Source: Actinomadura macra NBRC 14102 (GTDB lineage Bacteria; Actinomycetota; Actinomycetes; Streptosporangiales; Streptosporangiaceae). From it: a stretch of 64,000 bases of DNA. The stretch covers positions 62,001-126,000 of the forward strand of contig NZ_BCQT01000026.1 in the NCBI RefSeq assembly GCF_001552215.1, in the 5' to 3' direction. Made by a program: the position numbers and the translations under genes. The notes beneath the pieces were generated by a model. The model was not told where the DNA came from. It saw only the letters and a list, made by a program, of their open reading frames with translations, and did not search any database. Positions 44,675 to 52,951 of this stretch are shown here, piece by piece (position 1 is the first letter of the stretch; each line of letters starts with the position of its first letter).

Positions 44675-45622
44675 TCACCCCTCGTCCTCCTCGTGCTCGG
44701 CCAGGAGGTGCTGGACCTCGTGCTCGGTGGGCATGGCGTCGGCGCAGGCGAGACGCGAGGCGACCAGCGCGCCGGCGGCGCCGGCGAAGCGGACGGTGCG
44801 CTCCAGGTCCCAGCCCTCCAGGAACCCGTGGCAGACGGCGCCGCCGAAGGCGTCGCCCGCGCCGAGCCCGTTGACGACCCGCACGGGCGTCGGCGGGACC
44901 TCGACGATCCCGGCGGCGGACGCCGCGAGGGTCCCGCGCGGCCCCTGCTTGACGATGGCGACGGACACGCCGCGGTCCAGAAGGGCGCGGGCGGCGGCAC
45001 GGGGCTCGCGCTCGCCCACGGCGATCTCGCACTCGTCGAGGTTGCCGATGGCCACGGTGGCGTGCTCCAGCGCCCGGCGGACGCGGGACCGGGCCTCGGC
45101 CGGCGACTGCCAGAACATGGGGCGCCAGTCCAGGTCGAGGACGGTCGTGCCCGGGTGCGCGGTCAGCGCGGCGAGCGTCGAACCGTTGCTGGGCTCCTGG
45201 GACAGACCGGTGACCGTCGCCCAGAAGATGCGGGCGTCCCTGATCGCGTCCAGGTCCAGCTCGTGCTCGTGGATCTCCAGGTCGGGGGCTTTGGGATAGC
45301 GGTAGAAGTACAGTGGAAAGTCGTCCGGGGGGAAGATCTCGCAGAACGCCAGCGGCGTCGGGAGCCCGGGGACGTCGGTGACGAACCGGTCGTCCACGCC
45401 GTAGCCGGTGAGCGCCTGGTGGACGAAGCGACCGAAGGGATCCTCGCCCGTCCGGGTGATGACGGCGGTGCGGTGGCCGAGGCGCGCGGCGGCGACCGCG
45501 ACGTTGGTCGGGCTGCCGCCGAGGTACTTGCCGAACGACTCGACCTTCTCCAGTGGCACGCCCGTCTGGAGCGGGTAGATGTCGACGCTCACCCGCCCCA
45601 TCGTGATGAGGTCGTGGATCAT
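44675..45622 (-). CDS. iolC: 5-dehydro-2-deoxygluconokinase
   Basis: This 315-residue PfkB-family kinase phosphorylates 2-deoxy-5-keto-gluconate. The N-terminal GRVSVDIYPLQTGVPLEKVE and KYLGGSPTNVAVAAARLG are close to known IolC proteins. The anion hole and catalytic Asp are in VNGLGAGDAFGGAVCHGF. A YFYRYPKAPDLEI region helps form the substrate lid. The ATG at 45622 overlaps the iolE stop (ATGA). Other PfkB sugar kinases look similar, but operon position supports IolC. Confidence 0.93.
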   Translation of the reverse strand: MIHDLITMGRVSVDIYPLQTGVPLEKVESFGKYLGGSPTNVAVAAARLGHRTAVITRTGEDPFGRFVHQALTGYGVDDRFVTDVPGLPTPLAFCEIFPPDDFPLYFYRYPKAPDLEIHEHELDLDAIRDARIFWATVTGLSQEPSNGSTLAALTAHPGTTVLDLDWRPMFWQSPAEARSRVRRALEHATVAIGNLDECEIAVGEREPRAAARALLDRGVSVAIVKQGPRGTLAASAAGIVEVPPTPVRVVNGLGAGDAFGGAVCHGFLEGWDLERTVRFAGAAGALVASRLACADAMPTEHEVQHLLAEHEEDEG

Positions 45623-46482
45623 GCGGCCTCCAGGAACGCCAGGCAGGCGCGGACGTCGTCGCGGGGGCCGGCGTCCGGCGCGGGGTCGGTGGTGAGGACC
45701 ATGTCCTGTTCGAGGACGTACCAACCGTCGTACCCCGCGCCCTCCAGGGCGCCGATGATCCCGGCGATGTCGATGTCGCCCTGGCCGAGCGGGCGGTAGA
45801 TCCCGTCCCGGACGGCGCCGGTGTAGGTGATCTCGCCGGTCCGCACCCTGCGGGCGAGGGCGGCGTCGACGTCCTTGAGGTGGACGTGGGCGATCCGGTC
45901 CGCGGCCGAGCGCGCCAGGTCGAGCGGGTCGGTGCCGCCGATGAGCAGGTGCCCGGTGTCGAGGCAGAGCCCGATGTCGGAGCCGTCCAGGACGCGGCCG
46001 ACCTCCTCGCGCCGCTCGACGACCGTGCCGACGTGGGGGTGCAGGACGGCGCGGTGGCCACGCGCGGCGGCGTGGGTGGCGGCGCGGCCGAGGTTGGTCA
46101 AGAGGGCGGCCCAGTGCTCCTCGTCCAGGACGGGCCGTCCGTCGTATCCGTCCAGCCCGGTGGCGGCGGCGAGCACCACGGTCACGGCGTCGCCGAAGGC
46201 GTCGAGGGCACCCGCGAGATCGGGCAGCGGGTCATGTCCGGGGTCGTGCAGGACGAGCGGGACGAATCCGCCGACGGGCCGCAGCCCGTACGAGCCGAGC
46301 AGCGCCGACCGCTCGGCGGGGTCGGACGGCAGGAATCCGTCCGGGCCGAACTCGGTCGCGGCGACGCCGAGGTCGCGCATCTCGGCGAGGACGCGGCAGG
46401 CGGCGAGCTGGTGGCCCCAGCCGGGCACCTCGCAGACACCCCAGGAGATCGGCGCGGCGGCGACGCGGCCGGCGGCGATCAT
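45619..46482 (-). CDS. iolE: Inosose dehydratase or isomerase, IolE/IolI-type TIM barrel
   Basis: This 287-residue xylose-isomerase-like barrel most likely dehydrates scyllo-inosose to the diketone used by IolD. PISWGVCEVPGWGHQL, ATEFGPDGFLP, HPHVGTVVERREEVGRVL, CLDTGHLLIGG and HVHLKDVD are typical, with metal-binding Glu, Asp and His. The IolI isomerase has the same fold, so IolE versus IolI rests on the operon, which would otherwise lack the dehydratase. It overlaps genes on both sides by four bases. Confidence 0.87.
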   Translation of the reverse strand: MIAAGRVAAAPISWGVCEVPGWGHQLAACRVLAEMRDLGVAATEFGPDGFLPSDPAERSALLGSYGLRPVGGFVPLVLHDPGHDPLPDLAGALDAFGDAVTVVLAAATGLDGYDGRPVLDEEHWAALLTNLGRAATHAAARGHRAVLHPHVGTVVERREEVGRVLDGSDIGLCLDTGHLLIGGTDPLDLARSAADRIAHVHLKDVDAALARRVRTGEITYTGAVRDGIYRPLGQGDIDIAGIIGALEGAGYDGWYVLEQDMVLTTDPAPDAGPRDDVRACLAFLEAA

Positions 46483-47477
46483 CGGCGGACCTCCTCGATC
46501 GTGACGGCGCGCCGCTCACGCCGGGAGACCTCGCACGCCTCGGCGACGTAGAACGCCTCCAGGCTCTCCTCCGGGGGGCACGGGCTGTCCGCGCCCGCGG
46601 CGACCATGCCGGTGAACGCGCGGAGCTCGGCCGTGTACGCCTCAGCGAACCGTTCGAGGAAGCCGGTGTGCGGCGGTCCCGCCGGCCGGAGACCGGGGCC
46701 GGCGGGCGACAGCGGGGTACGGTCGTCCAGGCCGACGACGATGCCGTCCCGGGAGCCGAGCACCTCCAGCCGGACGTCGTATCCGGCGGCGTTGTAGCGG
46801 CTGGCGGAGACCACGGCGAGGGTGCCGTCGTCGAGCGTGAGGACCGCCGAGGCGGCGGAGACGTCGCCGGCCTCGGCGAAGACGGCGGCGCCGCGGTCGG
46901 CGCCGGCCGCGGTCACCTCGACGACGTCGCGGCCGGTGACGAACCGGACGGCGTCGAAGTCGTGGACGGAGCAGTCCCGAAACAGCCCGCCCGAGGTGGG
47001 GATGTACTCCTCCGGTGGCGGGGCGGCATCGAGCGTGCACGAGCGGACGGTGTGCACCCAGCCGAGCCGCCCGTCGCGGACCGCGTCGCGGGCGGCCCGG
47101 TGCCCGGGGTCGAAGCGCCGCTGGAACCCGACCTGGACCGGGACGCCGGAGCGTTGGACGGCCGCCAGGACTTGGATCGTTCCATCAAGATCGGCGGCCA
47201 CCGGCTTCTCCACGAACACCGGCAGCCCGGCCTCCACGGCGCGGATCACCAGGCCGGCGTGTGCGGCGGTGGGCGTGGCGACGACCAGGCCGTCCAGCCC
47301 GGCGGCGAACAGCGCGTCCACTCCGGCGGCGGCTCGGACACCGAGCTTGCGGGCCACCTCGCGGGCCCGTCCGGCGTCGGCATCGGCGACGAGTACCTCC
47401 TCGACCTCTGCGATCCCCCGCAGCGTCTCCGCGTGTCCCCCGCCGATCCGGCCTACGCCGGCCAGCCCGATCCTCAT
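46479..47477 (-). CDS. iolG: Inositol 2-dehydrogenase, Gfo/Idh/MocA family
   Basis: This 332-residue NAD-dependent enzyme oxidises myo-inositol to scyllo-inosose, the first catabolic step. The Rossmann motif is IGLAGVGRIGGGHAETL, the catalytic Lys is in VFVEKPVAADLDG, and GGLFRDCSVHDFDAVRFVTG holds the active-site Asp and His. The ATG at 47477 has GGGGGA before it; in-frame sequence to 47543 covers the promoter and is rejected. It is the first gene of the iol operon, divergent from the GntR-type regulator. Confidence 0.92.
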   Translation of the reverse strand: MRIGLAGVGRIGGGHAETLRGIAEVEEVLVADADAGRAREVARKLGVRAAAGVDALFAAGLDGLVVATPTAAHAGLVIRAVEAGLPVFVEKPVAADLDGTIQVLAAVQRSGVPVQVGFQRRFDPGHRAARDAVRDGRLGWVHTVRSCTLDAAPPPEEYIPTSGGLFRDCSVHDFDAVRFVTGRDVVEVTAAGADRGAAVFAEAGDVSAASAVLTLDDGTLAVVSASRYNAAGYDVRLEVLGSRDGIVVGLDDRTPLSPAGPGLRPAGPPHTGFLERFAEAYTAELRAFTGMVAAGADSPCPPEESLEAFYVAEACEVSRRERRAVTIEEVRR

Positions 47478-47520
47478 CCGGTCCCCCTCCCGATGCCGCG
47501 TTGCCTGTGTCCGAGTTTCA

Positions 47521-47532
47521 TGGAACGCTCCA
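47521..47532. promoter_or_regulatory. Near-palindrome in the iol promoter region
   Basis: TGGAACGCTCCA differs from a perfect palindrome at one central pair. It lies next to TGTTGACAG on the minus strand, a possible -35 box for iolG. Its core matches GGAACGTTCC before the deoR-type gene at 59184-59193, so both may be sites for one distant regulator. Confidence 0.45.
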
Positions 47533-47546
47533 ATAGCTGTCAACAG

Positions 47547-47560
47547 TATGTCATGACATA
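47547..47560. promoter_or_regulatory. Probable GntR/HutC operator between iolG and its regulator
   Basis: TATGTCATGACATA is a perfect 14-base palindrome, 70 bases before iolG and 67 bases before the regulator start. GntR-family dimers bind short palindromes in such divergent regions. The location makes both negative autoregulation and iol repression plausible. Confidence 0.6.
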
Positions 47561-47627
47561 TGGACTTTAGCGCTTTGTTGCGGACTGTCCGTTATCCTCA
47601 TCCCGACAGAGCCGAAGGAGTCCTGAG

Positions 47628-48365
47628 GTGCACGGACCCATCGTGAGGCTGGATCGCGGCAGCCCGATCCCGCTCTACTTCCAGGTCGCCCGGCAGTTGG
47701 AGGAGGCGATCCGCACGGGCGAACTGCCACCGGGAGCACGGCTGGAGAACGAGCTTGAGCTGGCCGCCCGCTACCGGCTGTCACGGCCGACCGTTCGGCA
47801 GGCGATCCAGCACCTGGTCGACAAGGGCCTGCTGGTGCGCAGGCGCGGTGTCGGCACGCAGGTCGTCCGATCCCCGGTGCGGCGGCCTCTCGAACTGTCC
47901 AGCCTGTACGACGACCTCGCCGCGGCCGGCGCCGAACCGCGCACACGCGTCCTGGAGTTCGGCCCCGTCCGTGCGGACGAGGAGTCGGCCGGGCAACTGG
48001 GCGTCGCGCCCGCCACCGAGGTGCTGCGGGTGCGCCGGCTGCGTTTCACCGGCGCCGAGCCGCTCGCGCTGATGACCAACGTCCTGCCGATGGGACTGAT
48101 CGACACCACCTCCGCCCATCTCGAAGAGCACGGGTTGTACGAGACGCTCCGGGACGCGGGCGTCAACCTGCGGATCGCCCACCAGACCATCGGGGCGCGG
48201 GCCGCGACCACGGCCGAGGCCCGGCTGCTGGACGAGCGGCGCGGCACGCCCCTGCTCACCATGACCCGTACGGCCTACGACGACAAGGGTGCCGCCGCCG
48301 AGTACGGCTGCCATGTCTACCGTGCCGATCGCTATACGTTCTCGCACACACTCGTGGGCAAGTAG
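47628..48365 (+). CDS. GntR/HutC-family regulator, probable inositol repressor
   Basis: This 245-residue protein has an N-terminal winged helix: PIPLYFQVARQLEEAIRTGEL, ELAARYRLSRPTVRQAIQHL and RRRGVGTQVV. The C-terminal UTRA ligand domain (about 85-240) includes VRRLRFTGAEPLALMTNVLP and LLTMTRTAYDD, placing it in the HutC branch. The GTG at 47628 has AAGGAG before it. Being divergent from iolG with a shared palindrome, it is most likely the iol repressor, relieved by an inositol intermediate. That role is inferred. Confidence 0.9.
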   Translation: MHGPIVRLDRGSPIPLYFQVARQLEEAIRTGELPPGARLENELELAARYRLSRPTVRQAIQHLVDKGLLVRRRGVGTQVVRSPVRRPLELSSLYDDLAAAGAEPRTRVLEFGPVRADEESAGQLGVAPATEVLRVRRLRFTGAEPLALMTNVLPMGLIDTTSAHLEEHGLYETLRDAGVNLRIAHQTIGARAATTAEARLLDERRGTPLLTMTRTAYDDKGAAAEYGCHVYRADRYTFSHTLVGK

Positions 48366-48366
48366 G

Positions 48367-48409
48367 CACCGCCGCGCCGGCCCCGTTCAGCGGGCCCGGC
48401 GCGGCGGTG
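48367..48409. terminator. Bidirectional terminator between convergent genes
   Basis: CACCGCCGCGCCGG (48367-48380) pairs perfectly with CCGGCGCGGCGGTG (48396-48409). The 15-base loop can itself pair CCCG with CGGG. It begins two bases after the gntR stop and ends six bases before the stop of the opposite PIG-L gene, so it should serve both. Confidence 0.82.
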
Positions 48410-48414
48410 TCACG

Positions 48415-51120
48415 TCACCGGGTGATCCGGGCGACGGCGCTCGCCGTTCCTCCCCTCCTCGCCTCGAAGGCCACTGCCACAAGGCCGCTCGTGCCCGGCA
48501 CCGTCACCGTCTGGACGCCCGCGCCACGGATCTCGACCTTCCGCGTACCGAGGACCTTGCCGTCCCACACGTGGACGTGCGCGACGCCGGGCCCGGTGGC
48601 GCGCAGCTTGACGCCGACCGAGCCGCCGGAGACCGTCGGCTTGCCGAGGATCCGGAGCGTGTCGGACCGGGGCGCGGCGGGTCCGCCCGCCAGCGGGACG
48701 CCCGTGCGCACCGCCTGGAGGATGGACTCGGGCGAGTTGAGCGAGGACGCCGCATCGGTGGGCATGACCGGCTCGCCGGGCGTGGTCGGCATACCGGGCG
48801 GCGGTGTGTGGCCCGGAAGCGAGACGAGGCCCCAGCGGTACGGGTCGCCCTGCACGCCACCCCAGGTGGACCAGCCGATCCGGGACTTGCCGATCTTGTC
48901 CTGGGTGTCGGAGTCGTACACGAAGATGTTCAGGCCCATCCGCGCCGGGTCCACGGCGGTCGGCAGCACCTTGAAGGGGATCTTCGTCTCGATCACGTAC
49001 CCGTCGTACGGATTGGCCACCGTCGAGGCGACCTGCATCCCGGGCGCCGTCTCGGGCCCGCCCTGGTGCGCGTCGGCATCGCGCTCGAAGCACGGCTTGC
49101 CGTCGGACATCGTCGGGAAGATGCCGGTCTTGAAGGTGGTCGAGGTGTTCTCGGAGTCACCGCGCGGGTCGACGGCGATCTCCACCGAGTCGGTGCGCCA
49201 GTGCCGCTTGCAGTCGTCGGCGCTCAGCACGGTGCCCGGCTTGTCGTCACGGACCTTGACCAGCACGTGCAGCGCGTCGTCGGTCCAGGTGACCTTGCCG
49301 GTGGCCGAGCAGTCCGCCGCCGAGACGCAGGGTGAGCCCTCCCAGAGGCGGGAGAGGTTCAGCTCGGGGCCCGGGTACTCGCCCGGCGACTCCTTGCCGT
49401 CCACGACCGGCGTGCCCGACGCCTTCGGCAGGACGGCGGTCGGGACCAGTTCCAGCCCGCCCGTCTGCACGTCCGCGGCACCCGAGGACGGGGTCGTGGT
49501 GATCGTCACGTCGTAGTCGCCGCCGGTGCCGCCCTCGTTCGAGGTGGGCAGGGACGCGTCGGTGTTGCTGACGGTGAACGTGGCCGACCCCTTGGCCCCG
49601 GCCGCGAGCGTGTAGGGCTTGGACGGCTCGTCGGCCGCGAAGCCCTTCGGCAGGGCGAGCTTGACCGTTCCCGACTGCGCGGACGCGGTCGTGTTGGCCA
49701 GGTCCACGCGCACCTTGCGGGACTTGCCGGACGCCAGCGTGAGCACCGGCTTGACCTGCCCGGTGAGCGCGGGGACTCCGGTCTTGGCCGCCCAGGAGTC
49801 GAAGTCCGACACGCGCGGCAGCGGCTCCATGGTCCCGGTGACGGACGGCTGCACCTGCACCTGCGCGGCCGTCTGGCCCCTGGCCTTCCCGCTGGTGAGG
49901 GTCGCCGCCAGCTGGACGCGTCCGGAGGCGGCACCGGCCGGGGGCTTGACCGTGAAGGTCGCGGTGCGCTCCCTGGAGCCCACCGTGCCCACATCACCCG
50001 AACCTGTAACGTTCCAATCAGACGGAACGGACAAAGCAATCTTCGCGTCGCGCAGCTTCCTCGACGAGCTGGCGTGCGCCGTGACCTTGAAGGCGGCACC
50101 GGGCGTCACCCCGAGCGACTGCGTGGTGAGGAAGAACCCGGTGCCGAGCGGCAGGCCGCCCTTGCCGGGCTGGACCGCGCCCTCCAGCATCGCCGCCGGG
50201 CCGCTGTTCCCCAGCGTGAACGGCACCCTGCTGTGGATCTGCATGTAGTAATCGCAGCCGATCTTGGACGGGTCGGACGGCACGTCCGGGAATCCGCCCC
50301 AGCCCTGGCTCACATAGGTCCGCTGCGCCTCGCGCTCGACCTGCGCCCAGGTCTTGCCGCCGTTGCGGGCGGACGCGCGGCCGCCCCACACACCCCGGAC
50401 GAGCGAGCCCGGCCGGGTGGGCTTCAGGTCCGTCTCGCACGCGGGACCCGTGGGCCCGGAGGCGCCGCCGGTCTGGAAGATCCGTCCCGGCGCCCAGGTG
50501 CGCAGCCCCTCCCCGCGGAGCTGCGCGGGGTACGCCTTGGGATCGGCCGCGGCGAAGTACGCCTCGGTCGCCAGGCGTGCCGCCTCCTGGTGGTTGCCGT
50601 GCTGGCCGGGCAACGGCGCGGGCACCATGGTGACGATCACCTTGGGCCGTGTCTCCCGCACCAGCCGGACGACCTTCTCCAGGGTCTTGTCGTGGTCCCA
50701 GGTCTTGGCGGTCAGCGGCGTGCTCACCGTGTAGTAGAAGTCGACCTCGTCCAAATAGTGGATGTCGGTGACGCCGGCCTTGCCGACGGCACGCCTTTCC
50801 TCGTTCTCGCGCAGCAGGCCGAGCGGTGGTCCCTCCTCGTTTCCGGCGGCGTTCCCGCCACCCTCACCGCGCGTGACGGTGAGGACGCCGGTCTTGGCCT
50901 TCTCGAACTCGTTCCACTGGCCGAGCGTGGACAGCGTGCCGGCCTCGTCGTCAGGGTGCGCCCCGACGAACAGGACGTCCAGCCGCCCGTCATCGGACGG
51001 CGCACCGGTCGGCGCACCGGCGTTCGGTGTGGGCGCCGCCTGGGCGGGCGGGCCCGTCAGCGCGATGGTGGAAGCCGCGAGCGCGGCGGACAGGACTGCG
51101 GGTAGGGCGAGTCTTCGCAT
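48415..51120 (-). CDS. Secreted PIG-L/LmbE deacetylase with CBM9-like C-terminal domains
   Basis: This 901-residue exported protein has a signal peptide (about 1-29, ending PAQAAP) and a PIG-L domain to about 290. Zinc ligands are AHPDDE (54-59) and HGNH (174-177). PIG-L enzymes remove N-acetyl groups from sugars. The middle (about 340-560) has two beta-sandwich NEW3-like repeats (KIALSVPSDWNVTGSG, VKLALPKGFAADEPS). From about 585 a CBM9/DOMON-like domain follows: VVDGKESPGEYPG, VTWTDDALHVLVKVRDDKPG and DSVEIAVDPRG. The C-terminal ~80 residues form another small beta domain. The ATG at 51120 has GGAGAG upstream. It follows a sugar importer, so it may deacetylate an amino-sugar glycan outside the cell. 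Confidence 0.9.
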   Translation of the reverse strand: MRRLALPAVLSAALAASTIALTGPPAQAAPTPNAGAPTGAPSDDGRLDVLFVGAHPDDEAGTLSTLGQWNEFEKAKTGVLTVTRGEGGGNAAGNEEGPPLGLLRENEERRAVGKAGVTDIHYLDEVDFYYTVSTPLTAKTWDHDKTLEKVVRLVRETRPKVIVTMVPAPLPGQHGNHQEAARLATEAYFAAADPKAYPAQLRGEGLRTWAPGRIFQTGGASGPTGPACETDLKPTRPGSLVRGVWGGRASARNGGKTWAQVEREAQRTYVSQGWGGFPDVPSDPSKIGCDYYMQIHSRVPFTLGNSGPAAMLEGAVQPGKGGLPLGTGFFLTTQSLGVTPGAAFKVTAHASSSRKLRDAKIALSVPSDWNVTGSGDVGTVGSRERTATFTVKPPAGAASGRVQLAATLTSGKARGQTAAQVQVQPSVTGTMEPLPRVSDFDSWAAKTGVPALTGQVKPVLTLASGKSRKVRVDLANTTASAQSGTVKLALPKGFAADEPSKPYTLAAGAKGSATFTVSNTDASLPTSNEGGTGGDYDVTITTTPSSGAADVQTGGLELVPTAVLPKASGTPVVDGKESPGEYPGPELNLSRLWEGSPCVSAADCSATGKVTWTDDALHVLVKVRDDKPGTVLSADDCKRHWRTDSVEIAVDPRGDSENTSTTFKTGIFPTMSDGKPCFERDADAHQGGPETAPGMQVASTVANPYDGYVIETKIPFKVLPTAVDPARMGLNIFVYDSDTQDKIGKSRIGWSTWGGVQGDPYRWGLVSLPGHTPPPGMPTTPGEPVMPTDAASSLNSPESILQAVRTGVPLAGGPAAPRSDTLRILGKPTVSGGSVGVKLRATGPGVAHVHVWDGKVLGTRKVEIRGAGVQTVTVPGTSGLVAVAFEARRGGTASAVARITR

Positions 51121-51139
51121 GAACTCTCCTCTTCTTTCC

Positions 51140-51931
51140 CTACTCCTTGATGGCCCCCGAGAGCATTCCTGCGATGAATTGGCGTTGCAGGAAGACATAA
51201 ACGATCACGACGGGGGCGGCGATGATCAGTGCGCCCGCCATGAGCAGTGAGTAGTCGGTCTTGTGCGTCCCTTGGAAGAACGACAGCCCGAGAGGCGCGG
51301 TGCGCAGCGCCTCGTCCGAGTTGATGATCACCAGCGGCAGCAGGAACTCGTTCCAGGTCCACATGGTGGTGAGCAGGAGCATGGTGAGGATCGCGGGGCG
51401 GCCGATCGGCACCAGCACCCGCCACAGCGTCGTCCAGCTCGACGCGCCGTCGATCCGGGCGGCCTCCAGCAGCGACGGCGGGACGCTGCGGAAGAAGGCC
51501 CGCATCCAGAACGTGCCGAACGCGACCGACATCGCGACCTGCGGCAGGATCAGCCCGGCGTAGGTGTTGTCGAGCCCCATCGACCTCAGGTCGAAGTAGA
51601 GCGGGACGACGACCGCCTCGGTCGGGATGGTCAGCCCCGCGAGGAACAGCAGGAACAACGCCGACGCGCCACGGAAGCGCATCGCGCCGAGCGCGTAGCC
51701 GGCCATGATCGACAGCACCGCCGCCACGACCACGGTGATCGTGGTGACGATGAGGCTGTTGCGCAGGTAGGTGGCGAAGTGACCGTCACGCCACGCGGTC
51801 CCGAACGACGAGAAGTCCAGACCCGGGAGCCGCAGCGCCTGCGCCACGATCCCGATCATCGGGAAGACGGCGATCACCGCGAAGACGGCGAGGATCGCGT
51901 GGTTGACGAGCCGTTCCCGCCGCGGGTTCAT
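51140..51931 (-). CDS. Carbohydrate ABC permease, MalG type (second importer)
   Basis: This 263-residue permease has about six membrane segments and the EAA loop LEAARIDGASSWTTLWRVLV, which contacts the ATPase. It overlaps the MalF-type partner (ATGA). The PIG-L gene starts 19 bases downstream, so the two are probably cotranscribed. No ATPase is encoded in this operon. Confidence 0.94.
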   Translation of the reverse strand: MNPRRERLVNHAILAVFAVIAVFPMIGIVAQALRLPGLDFSSFGTAWRDGHFATYLRNSLIVTTITVVVAAVLSIMAGYALGAMRFRGASALFLLFLAGLTIPTEAVVVPLYFDLRSMGLDNTYAGLILPQVAMSVAFGTFWMRAFFRSVPPSLLEAARIDGASSWTTLWRVLVPIGRPAILTMLLLTTMWTWNEFLLPLVIINSDEALRTAPLGLSFFQGTHKTDYSLLMAGALIIAAPVVIVYVFLQRQFIAGMLSGAIKE

Positions 51932-52902
51932 GCGTCCCTCCCTTCCACCAGGCGGCCGATGCCCGCCGTGACGGCGAACGCCAGCACCGCCAGCGTCACC
52001 CCGATGGCGCAGCCGAGCCCGACCTCGCCGGTGTTGAACGTGCGGTTGTAGACCTCGTAGGCGGGCACCTTGGTCGCGTCGCCCGGCCCGCCTTCGGTGG
52101 CCATGTAGATGAGGTCGAAGTTGCGGATCGCCATGATCGTCGTCAGCGTCAGCGCCACCGACAGCTCACGGCGCAGCGCAGGCAGGGTGACCGCGAAGAA
52201 CTCGCGGACGGGCCCCGCGCCGTCGATCCGCGCGGCCTCGTACAGCTCCCGGGGGATCTTCTGTACCCCCGCCAGGAACAGCACCAGCGCCAGCCCGATC
52301 CCGACCCAGGTGCCGACGAGGCCCACGGCGGGCAGCGCGAAGGTGAAATCGCCGAACCAGCCGCGCCGCCAGTCCGGCAGTCCGAGGGCGTGCAGCCAGC
52401 CGAGGACGGTGTTGACCGGCCCATCCGTCGAGTACACCCACCGCCATGCCACGGCCACCGCGACCATCGCGATGACCTGCGGCAGGAACAGCACGGTCCG
52501 AAAGAACGTCAGACCACGGATCTTCGTCCGGGACATCGCGCCGACCAGCACGAACGCGATGCAGCACGGCAGGATCGAGTAGAACACGATGAGGATCAGC
52601 AGGTGCCCGAACGAGCCCCGCAGAGCGGGGTCGGACCAGGTGCTGGTGTAGTTGGAGACGCCGGCCCAGGTCGCCGTCCCGAGGCCGTCCCAGTGGTACA
52701 GGGAGAACTGCGCGCCGCGCACCAGCGGCCACAGCAGGAACCCCCCGTACACCAGCAGGGCGGGCAGGACGTACAGCCAGCCGATCCCCCGGGCCTCGCC
52801 GGGAGGCCGGCCCCCGTTGCGTCCCCCCGGGCGCCGCGCGGCACGCGCGTCCGGTGCCTCGCGCCGGGATCCCGGCGTCTTGTGCCGCGCGACGGTCGTC
52901 AT
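51928..52902 (-). CDS. Carbohydrate ABC permease, MalF type (second importer)
   Basis: This 324-residue permease has a ~40-residue Arg/Pro-rich cytoplasmic head, then about six membrane helices starting at IGWLYVLPALLVYGGFLLWP. The EAA loop is YEAARIDGAGPVREFFAVTL. It works with the downstream MalG-type subunit and the upstream binding protein. The ATG at 52902 is 49 bases after the binding-protein stop. Substrate is unknown. Confidence 0.94.
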   Translation of the reverse strand: MTTVARHKTPGSRREAPDARAARRPGGRNGGRPPGEARGIGWLYVLPALLVYGGFLLWPLVRGAQFSLYHWDGLGTATWAGVSNYTSTWSDPALRGSFGHLLILIVFYSILPCCIAFVLVGAMSRTKIRGLTFFRTVLFLPQVIAMVAVAVAWRWVYSTDGPVNTVLGWLHALGLPDWRRGWFGDFTFALPAVGLVGTWVGIGLALVLFLAGVQKIPRELYEAARIDGAGPVREFFAVTLPALRRELSVALTLTTIMAIRNFDLIYMATEGGPGDATKVPAYEVYNRTFNTGEVGLGCAIGVTLAVLAFAVTAGIGRLVEGRDA

Positions 52903-52951
52903 GTGCGGGCTCCCTAGGTCCTCATCGAGCCGGTCTGTGCCCGGCCCCGTG

